The translations under genes and the position numbers were made by a program. Positions 57,982 to 64,000 of a stretch of DNA of 64,000 nt are shown piece after piece. Below the pieces are notes generated by a model that searched no databases, had not been told where the DNA came from, and saw only the letters and a list, made by a program, of their open reading frames with translations. The stretch's first letter is position 1, and each line of letters begins with the position of its first letter. The DNA is from Jiella pelagia (GTDB taxonomy: Bacteria; Pseudomonadota; Alphaproteobacteria; Rhizobiales; Rhizobiaceae): contig NZ_CP114029.1 of NCBI RefSeq assembly GCF_026898155.1, forward strand, positions 4,010,001 through 4,074,000, written 5' to 3'.

Positions 57982-58608
57982 ATGTCCGGGCTGAATTTGA
58001 CCAAGGAAATCCTCCCCGGGACCTTCCGGTGGATTGGGCAGCAAGTGAGCGGTATCGGTACGCTTGACGTCCCGATCGGTACCGTCTCCGCGGAATGCGT
58101 CGTCCGACATACCGGCGGCACTTCGTATCGTGTCGGGCGCATATTTCCGAGCAACGCCTTCGTCGTCGAGCGAAGTCCGCTCCGATTACTGTATGTCCGA
58201 AGAGACTACAGGGGATACAGGGCCGCGGCTGGGCACGTCTTTGCGGACTGTCACTGGACGGTCGACTATGATCACGCACTCGGCCGCAAACTCGCCGAGC
58301 AGCTCAACTATCGATTCGTTTTGCTTGTGCGTCTGACTCCCCGCGCAAACCGATCCCATGGTGCCTTCGAGCGGCGCGTCGCACCGGATCACGTTGGAAG
58401 CGAGCTTTGCTTCGCCGATCGCCGGATCGTCGATAAGTGGCTCGGGCGTCCACCGCGCCGTATGAACCCCTCTGGGCTCATCCCGGACTACACGAACTCC
58501 GTCGAAGAGAGTTTTGGCCTGACACTGAAGCAGGCGGGCGTCTGGGGCTACGCAATGGGTGAGGTGGTCCCGGTTTCCCGGCTCTTCCGCAGATTGTGTG
58601 GTTCATGA
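57982..58608 (+). CDS. hypothetical protein of unknown family, 3' end altered by ISL3
   Basis: 208 codons as written, not recognised. Features: a Cys near residue 39, a His-rich centre (HVFADCHWTVDYDHALGRKL), RRPPRRMNPSGLIPDY, and no TM segment. The last residues (LFRRLCGS) come from the ISL3 element: removing it and one copy of the 8-base target duplication turns the ending into GEVVPVSRTFG and a TAA at 60338-60340. The original protein was therefore about 203 residues, unless the neighbouring IS3 end itself supplies that stop. Upstream lies the palindrome-rich gap. Confidence 0.55.
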   Translation: MSGLNLTKEILPGTFRWIGQQVSGIGTLDVPIGTVSAECVVRHTGGTSYRVGRIFPSNAFVVERSPLRLLYVRRDYRGYRAAAGHVFADCHWTVDYDHALGRKLAEQLNYRFVLLVRLTPRANRSHGAFERRVAPDHVGSELCFADRRIVDKWLGRPPRRMNPSGLIPDYTNSVEESFGLTLKQAGVWGYAMGEVVPVSRLFRRLCGS

Positions 58609-60318
58609 TGCCATGAGGAACCGTCGGCGAAGGAGATCGAGGTTTCCGCGTCCGTACATTGAACGCTTGAACAGTTTGAGCTTGGTGACCTGCCCTTCCG
58701 TTTGCGCGTTGCTCCAGCCGGTTTGCAAAGCGGCGTTGACTGCGCTGCGGTCCTGTTCGAGCCCTGCGGCGAAGGTTTCCATCGCACGCACGCCGCACGT
58801 TTTTGCTTCAAGAAGCCATGTGTCGAAGACCGGGCCGGCATCGCGAGCTTTCGTGCCGACACGGCGGACGAGGTCAACAAATCGACGGACGAGATGGATC
58901 AGGACGATGGCGTCACGGTCCTGGCCGATCCGCCGGATCACGTCGACTTCATCGACCGATCTCGTCTCGGGCGCCTTGACGATCATCCACGCGAGTTGCT
59001 GAGGCGAACGCAGGGACGGTGGTTGCGGGGCTTGCTGCGGTCGAGCATGATCGCCGTTACGATGCGTGGTGAACTTCGAGAGGCCGGTCCGTCGATCCTG
59101 AAGCCACCGCCGAATTTGCTTGGGCGTTCCAGGAAAGCCCTGATCCCGGGCTTCACGCCAAAGCCGAAGACCGTTCTCGCAGCCCTCTGCCAATCGCGCT
59201 TCGAGCATCGGCAGATAAGGGTCGATGATGCTCCTCCGCGGCGCTCGAGCCGAGCGTTCGGGAAAGCTTTCGGCATGAGCAAACTTGCGCACGGTTGCTC
59301 GAGCCAGGCCGGTCGAACGGGTCATCGCCATCAGCGTCTCGCCCGCGAGATAGCGGCGGCGGATGTCTTCATACTGGGCCATGCGCCGTCCTCGGCTATC
59401 GGCGGCACTCGTGGCGTCCGACCGCGTGCGGGGAAACGCCTTGGTGCGGCCCTTTCCTGACGTCTCTACGCTCTGGAGCGGCGGCAAACTCCGAAGCCGC
59501 GCATGAGCGCCTGCAGTCCATCGCTCGACCATTTGCCGCATGTTGGAGAGAAGATGCCAACGATCGGCGACCTGGACGGCGTTCGCAGCGCCCGTCGTGA
59601 TCCCACGACGGTATTCGGTCGAGCGATCCCGTGCGACGATTTCGATCTCAGGCCTTTGGCGAAGCCAATCGGTCACCGTTCCCGCCGTACGATCTGGTAG
59701 GAGGTCGATCGGGCAATGTCGCTCGAGATCGACGATGATCGTGCCGTAACGCAAACGCTTCTTCATGGCCCAGTCGTCAATACCGATGACCGTGGCCGGC
59801 GGCAGGACTGGCTGCGGCATCTGGCGGATCAGGCGCAGAACCGTGTCGCCGCTCACGGGCATGGCGATCTTCGCTGCAAGGCGGCTGCCTGCCGCGCCAC
59901 CGAGAGCCACTCCGATCCTCGCCTGCGCCTTCGCCAGACGTTTGGTCCGTTGCGCCGAGGGCGCGATCAGCATCGGGAGTCGTTCTCCGAAAGTTTGGCG
60001 TCGGCAATTTGCGTTCTGGCAGGCATACCGCCGAACCCGCAGATCGAGCCGGACATGGCGACCAATCAGGGGCAGATCCAACGGACGCCGGTGATAGTAC
60101 CCGTGAATGATTGTCGATCGCTGCTGACATTCCGGGCATGTTGCCCCGCTACGCCGGCTCTGCGCAGAAACGGATAATCCCGACGGCCCTTCGCGCCGGA
60201 TTCGACCGCAGAGGCAGCCGGGAACCATGGATATCTGAAGCATGCCTTCTCCACCGCATCATCTGCGGTGTCAGAAAGAGTCGCAAAGCCTCATGACCAC
60301 ACAATCTGCGGAAGAGCC
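58580..60318 (-). mobile_element. ISL3-family insertion sequence, complete
   Basis: 1739 bases. Terminal inverted repeats GGCTCTTCCGCAGATTGTGT(GGT) at 58580-58602 and the complement at 60296-60318, 23 bases perfect. The 8-base target duplication GGTTTCCC lies at 58572-58579 and 60319-60326, the size typical of ISL3. One intact transposase. Recent insertion. Confidence 0.95.
58603..60243 (-). CDS. ISL3-family transposase
   Basis: 546 residues. N-terminal zinc finger (CPEC...C...C with RRYACQNANCRRQTF), then the DDE_Tnp_ISL3 core with VIGIDDWAMKKRLRYGTIIVD (first Asp), VQVADRWHLLSNM (second Asp) and FAAGLEQDRSAVNAALQTGWSNAQTEGQ (Glu). Intact, so the element may be active. Confidence 0.93.
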   Translation of the reverse strand: MLQISMVPGCLCGRIRREGPSGLSVSAQSRRSGATCPECQQRSTIIHGYYHRRPLDLPLIGRHVRLDLRVRRYACQNANCRRQTFGERLPMLIAPSAQRTKRLAKAQARIGVALGGAAGSRLAAKIAMPVSGDTVLRLIRQMPQPVLPPATVIGIDDWAMKKRLRYGTIIVDLERHCPIDLLPDRTAGTVTDWLRQRPEIEIVARDRSTEYRRGITTGAANAVQVADRWHLLSNMRQMVERWTAGAHARLRSLPPLQSVETSGKGRTKAFPRTRSDATSAADSRGRRMAQYEDIRRRYLAGETLMAMTRSTGLARATVRKFAHAESFPERSARAPRRSIIDPYLPMLEARLAEGCENGLRLWREARDQGFPGTPKQIRRWLQDRRTGLSKFTTHRNGDHARPQQAPQPPSLRSPQQLAWMIVKAPETRSVDEVDVIRRIGQDRDAIVLIHLVRRFVDLVRRVGTKARDAGPVFDTWLLEAKTCGVRAMETFAAGLEQDRSAVNAALQTGWSNAQTEGQVTKLKLFKRSMYGRGNLDLLRRRFLMAS

Positions 60319-60372
60319 GGTTTCCCGGACATTTGGATAAGCTTGGTTCTCCCGAGAGAGAGGACGGCCCCG

Positions 60373-60657
60373 ATGACGGGAAAACGGAAGCGATATTCGG
60401 CAGACTTCAAGGCCAGGGTGGCACTGGAAGCGATCCGGGGCGAGATGACGTTGGCGCAACTCGCCGCCAAGCACGGCATCCACCAGACGATGATCAACGC
60501 TTGGAAGAAGCAGGCTATGGAAGGCATGTCCGGGGTTTTCTCGGGCAAGGCCGAAGCTGTCGAAGCGAGCCGGGAGGCGGAGATCGACCGGCTTCATTCG
60601 AAGATCGGCCAGCTGGTGGTGGAACGCGATTTTTTAGCGAAAGCCTCCGGTCGATGA
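60373..60657 (+). CDS. IS3-family OrfA (helix-turn-helix)
   Basis: 94 residues from ATG 60373. An HTH region (RRYSADFKARVALEAI style, then MTLAQLAAKHGIHQTMINAWKKQA) binds the element ends; a leucine-rich tail (IDRLHSKIGQLVVERDFLAKA) dimerises. A TTTTTTA slippery run near 60630-60637 precedes the stop, the usual place for the -1 shift that makes OrfAB. Confidence 0.93.
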   Translation: MTGKRKRYSADFKARVALEAIRGEMTLAQLAAKHGIHQTMINAWKKQAMEGMSGVFSGKAEAVEASREAEIDRLHSKIGQLVVERDFLAKASGR

Positions 60658-61508
60658 GTGTGGCACGGAGGCGAGAGATGATCGAGCCGGAGCATGCGGG
60701 ACTGACGATCCTGCGCCAGTGCCAGCTCGTCGGGATCAGCCGGTCGGCCTATTACGGCCCGATCAACGGCGAGAATGCCCTGAATATCGGCCTGATGCGG
60801 CTGATCGACGAGCAGTTCCTGGAAACGCCGTGGTACGGCTCCCGGCAGATGGTCCGTCACCTTCGCCGTCTAGGATACACGGTCGGCCGCAAGCGGGTGC
60901 GTCGGCTGATGGCCAGGATGGGTCTGGCGGCGATCTACCAGCGCCCGAGGACGACGATCCCGCACCCGGAGCACAGGATCTGGCCCTATCTTCTGCGCGA
61001 CATGACGATCGACCAGCCCGACCAGGTCTGGTGTGCCGATATCACCTACGTTCCGATGCGGCGCGGCTTTCTCTACCTTGTCGCCATCATGGATTGGTAC
61101 AGCCGTCGCGTCCTGGCCTGGCGCCTGTCGAACACCATGGACGCCGACTTCTGCATCGAGGCGCTCGAGGAGGCGATGACGCGGTTCGGCAAGCCGATCA
61201 TCTTCAACACCGACCAGGGCAGCCAATTCACCAGCCCGCGCTTCACCACGGTCTTGACCGGCGCGGGCGTGAAGGTCTCCATGGACGGGCGCGGCCGCTG
61301 GATGGACAATGTCTTCATCGAGCGGCTGTGGCGCTCGCTCAAATACGAGTGCATCTATCTCCATGCCTTCGAAACCGGCTCCGAGACGCGGGCCGGGATC
61401 TCGAAATGGATGGCCTATTACAACACTGAACGTCCTCATTCGACCCATGGCGGCGAGACGCCCGCCGAGGTCTACGAAGGCGTTAGCACAATCAAAATGG
61501 CGGCATGA
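60654..61508 (+). CDS. IS3-family OrfB transposase (DDE)
   Basis: 284 residues from ATG 60654 (ATGA overlap with OrfA), normally made as an OrfAB fusion by -1 frameshifting. rve core: VWCADITYV (first D), FNTDQGSQFTS (second D) and DNVFIERLWRSLKYE (E). This shift is programmed, unlike the GAGCTC breaks. C-terminal YYNTERPHSTHGGETPAEVY typical. Confidence 0.93.
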   Translation: MSVARRREMIEPEHAGLTILRQCQLVGISRSAYYGPINGENALNIGLMRLIDEQFLETPWYGSRQMVRHLRRLGYTVGRKRVRRLMARMGLAAIYQRPRTTIPHPEHRIWPYLLRDMTIDQPDQVWCADITYVPMRRGFLYLVAIMDWYSRRVLAWRLSNTMDADFCIEALEEAMTRFGKPIIFNTDQGSQFTSPRFTTVLTGAGVKVSMDGRGRWMDNVFIERLWRSLKYECIYLHAFETGSETRAGISKWMAYYNTERPHSTHGGETPAEVYEGVSTIKMAA

Positions 61509-61560
61509 TCAACCACTAAGACCAAGCTTAAAGCAGCTGCCAGGCTGTGCGGGGAAAGGG

Positions 61561-61680
61561 GACCACCTCAGACGTCTGAAGGACTGGCGGCGCGTTGCAA
61601 CCCACTACGACCGATGCGCCCATACTTTCTTCTCAGCCATCTGCATCGCAGCAACCGTTACTTTTTGGCTCGATCAATGA
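61561..61680 (+). pseudogene. IS5-family transposase C-terminal remnant
   Basis: About 39 residues ending RLKDWRRVATHYDRCAHTFF and TVTFWLDQ before a stop. This is the conserved C-terminus of IS5/IS427-type transposases (RLKDWRRIxTRYDRCA-x-TFFSAI). The rest of the gene is missing; the IS3 insertion or deletion probably removed it. The following about 250 bases up to 61928 hold no gene I can support. Confidence 0.8.
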
Positions 61681-61927
61681 GTCCTGAGCCTAGCCTTTCC
61701 GTCGTTTCGCTTCTTACCATGACGGACCCGTGCTTGGGAATGACGGTTGACATAGCCACGGCATCGCGCAAGATCCTTCGTGTCAGACGGCGCTCGGGCT
61801 TCGCTGCGGCTGGCCGGACGCGCGCGATGACGCCATGCGTCGTGCCGCGGGGCTTGGAACGCTTCGTGACAGCGATGCTCCAGGCGAGCCTCCCTCGGTT
61901 GTTTGTGACTGGGGGAGCAGCCTCGAG

Positions 61928-64000
61928 ATGAAGCTCATCGTCTGTTTTCCCCTGCTCGACCTCAGGTATTTCCTCGTCGCGCAGGACACGCCTGGACGGC
62001 CGGGATGGACAGTCGAGCAGTTCCGGACCATCGGGTCGCTCGGGAAGGTTCTTTGCACCGTCCGGGAAGACCCGACAGGGGCCGCGGCCGATGTCAGTCC
62101 GGCGCTGCTGTTCAAACCCGAGTTCAGCAAGACCCTGCGCAAGGGGCGCAGCCGTTCCCTCGCCTGTCCGAAGCTCGACAGTGGTGTTGAGATCCTCGGA
62201 CGTCGGCTGTCCGCCGACACGCATGGGCATGTCCGGCTCGAAATCCTTTTCGACAGCGCGGACGCCGAATTTGACGGCGCGTTCGACATGCTGGAGACGC
62301 TGCTGGACGAAACGGTCGAGGTGCCCCGAGAGGATTTCGAGCCGCTCGCGCTCGCCGGCAAGCTCTTTGCCCGTCTCTACCTCGAACAGAGTGCAAAGAC
62401 CGCGCCGCCCTGGCCCGAAAGCCTGCCCGACAGATTGCTGCGCGAGGGCCTCGGTAGCCCTTTCGCCATCGTCGTGATGGACGCCGAGGCAATGGGCGAC
62501 GAAGGCACGGCTCTTGCCGGCGGGTCTTCGCTCTTTCCGGAGGTGCACCACGGCTCGGTCAATCTCTACGGTACGGACGTTACGGGATGGATTCTTCGCC
62601 ATTCGGCCGGCCCTCCACCGGGATGGATGGACCATGCGCGCGCGTTGTGCCGGATCCTGTGCGCGCTGCGCGAGGTGCGCCTGCTGGCCGCGCTGGACGC
62701 CGCCGAGACGGCCGACCCATTTCACCTTGACCGGGAAGAAGTGACCCGCGCCCTTCGGCGTAACGAGAGGTTCGTCCGAAAGAAGATGTTCGGCGGCTGG
62801 CCGGTGCGCGAGGTTCTGGCTCTCGAAGACCGGATAGCCCACGCGGCTGGCGTTCCGGTGATGCCGGCGGATCCCGCTTTGCGCAGGGATGCCGCGCGGT
62901 CCGTGGAGCGCAGCCTCTCGGACGTCCGCAAGGCGAGCGAGGCGCTTCCCGAGATTCCCCGCCTGGAAGGAAGCAGGATGATCATAGCCCACGAAGACAT
63001 CGAGCGGCTTGTTCTTGTGCTGAGGGACGAGGCGATCAATTCCGGCGATCCGCGCGACTACTTCGCCGCGAAGGTGCGCGCGGCCGAGCCTCGAGAACCA
63101 GATTCGCGCCGAGGCGCTCGCCCTGCTCGACGGTCCCGCCGACGACATTGCGCGCAAGCTGGTGCGCTGGTCGGCTAACAAGGGAACGAACCCTGCGAAC
63201 CGCCGATACGCAACCCTCGGAAGCCTCCTGCAGACGGTCCTGCCCGGGCTGGGGCTGGAGAGCGCGATGGCGGTCTCGGCGATCGTCATTCGCTACAAGC
63301 TGTATCGCGATCCCGAGGCCCTCGAGGATCTTCGGGCGCGCTTCCAGATCCCCGACATGATCGCGCGCACCGCAGAGGACGCCACGACGGACCACGGACC
63401 GGATTTCCGGTGGCAGGCCTCGGTCTTAGGTGGCGAGTTGCAGGGCTTTCTGCCGGAACCGCCGCTCCTGGACGTAGGATTCCTGATCGAGGCGGTCGAA
63501 GCTTCCCGCTCGGTCTGCCTCGTTTCCGTCGCCGACCTCAAGCGGTCGGGCACCGGGTTCCTCGTTGGCGAACGGTTCGTCCTGACGAACCATCACGTCA
63601 TCTTTCCCGACGGCCCGCCGGCGGATCGCGTTGCGCGGGCGCGCGCCATCTCGCTGCAATTCGGGACATATTCCGCCGCGGGCCGGAGCGCGGTACAGCG
63701 CTTTCGTCTTGCCGAAGACTCGCCGATCCAGGCGTCGAGCCCGGAGGATGCCCTCGACTACATCCTACTGAAGGCCGAAGGCGAACTTTCATTCGCGGCC
63801 GGCGTGCGCCCTGCCGTGCTGGAGCCGGCTGTGCCGCCGGTCGGTGCCGCCTTCCACACCCTCCAGCATCCCGGCGGCGGCACGATGAAGCTCGCGGTCA
63901 GCGAAAACTCGGTGAAGTTCGTGGACCCGGCACGCGGGATTGCGCAATATGCTACGCGAACCGGACAGGGCTCGAGCGGGGCGCCCTGCTTCACGGAGGA
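61928..64000 (+). pseudogene. large trypsin-like serine protease with unrecognised N-terminal domain (partial, one GAGNCTC frameshift)
   Basis: From ATG 61928 to beyond the right edge; about 690 residues visible. Residues about 1-520 match no family I know: MKLIVCFPLLDLRYFL, then helical text including PVREVLALEDRIAHAAG and KLVRWSANKGTNPANRRY. From about 525 a trypsin-like domain follows: GTGFLVGERFVLTNHHV (His), DALDYILLK (Asp) and GQGSSGAPCF (Ser), a complete triad. The break is GAGCCTC at 63086-63092; reading GAGCTC joins KVRAAE to LENQIRAEALALL. Long helical leader plus unsecreted trypsin-like protease is the pattern of effector proteins in bacterial conflict and anti-phage systems (inference). 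Partner genes would lie to the right. Confidence 0.7.

Larger units (their letters stand above)
60338..61530 (+). mobile_element. IS3-family insertion sequence
   Basis: About 1.2 kb, bounded by TAAGCTTGGT (60338-60347) and its complement ACCAAGCTTA (61521-61530), beyond which the ends diverge. The outer ends and target duplication are unclear because the left end abuts the ISL3 duplication (60319-60326) and the right end abuts an IS5 remnant. Contains orfA and orfB. Confidence 0.75.

Noticed and set aside
2269..63092. GAGNCTC as a genuine programmed frameshifting signal
   Set aside because: It lacks a slippery run or stimulatory structure common to the sites, and occurs in unrelated gene types and positions with different inserted bases. 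Artefact or damage scar explains it better.
1..64000. CRISPR arrays or rRNA genes
   Set aside because: No regularly spaced direct repeats and no rRNA-like sequence were seen.

Overview
The window is about 64 kb of GC-rich DNA with the gene content of an alphaproteobacterium of the order Hyphomicrobiales (Rhizobiales), possibly Aurantimonadaceae. The markers are a PodJ-type polar organiser, a class I lysyl-tRNA synthetase, ExoD, a MerR regulator of acyl-CoA genes, an S24 repressor, and the ligase-associated pair PdeM/Lhr. The genus is inference; I see no rRNA or other marker that would settle it.

Layout. 1-8.8 kb: a catabolic cluster with a cyclic-amidohydrolase (hydantoinase type), a second amidohydrolase, an Asp/Glu-racemase-fold protein, an SDR oxidoreductase, a complete TRAP transporter and GntR regulators. 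It probably imports and opens a small N-containing ring or amide compound. 9-13.2 kb: two glycosyltransferases split by an IS481 element with a perfect target duplication. 13.3-23.8 kb: chromosomal genes (DUF1194 and TadG-type VWA proteins, GlxA-type regulator, ExoD, patatin, an entericidin-like lipoprotein, a cellulose-synthase-like glycosyltransferase, a periplasmic binding protein, TerB). 24-29.8 kb: lysS, a thermonuclease-like protein, an S24 repressor, YihY, sdaA. 29.9-31.3 kb: a low-GC two-gene islet (M15 peptidase and GH75-like chitosanase). 31.3-51 kb: SH3 protein, fadJ, thiolase, a MerR regulator with a convincing operator-promoter, podJ, a TauE/TIGR02186 pair, pdeM, a trehalose-synthase-like enzyme, lhr and an EamA transporter. 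51.4 kb to the edge: a tRNA-Gln(CTG) followed by a tyrosine integrase and an IS-rich region (IS256, ISL3, IS3, an IS5 remnant) with a HAD hydrolase, DNA polymerase IV, an orphan gene, and a trypsin-like protease cut by the window edge. This looks like a genomic island.

The strongest unexplained signal is at nucleotide level. Ten genes or gene halves are frameshifted by one extra base at exactly the same place, the centre of the palindrome GAGCTC (read here as GAGNCTC). The two hits in lysS count separately. Only two intact GAGCTC sites were found by eye, while AAGCTC and CAGCTC are common and undisturbed. Restoring GAGCTC repairs every one of these genes to the expected family sequence and, in two cases, recreates a 4-base start/stop overlap with the next gene. 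Two other genes (dctM, patatin) have one-base losses in G runs. The simplest reading is a sequence-specific read or consensus error at a modified GAGCTC site, which would imply a SacI-specificity DNA methyltransferase in this strain. A biological cause (blunt cleavage and one-base end joining) is less likely but testable. Affected genes are marked pseudogene because they are broken as written; most are probably intact in the cell.
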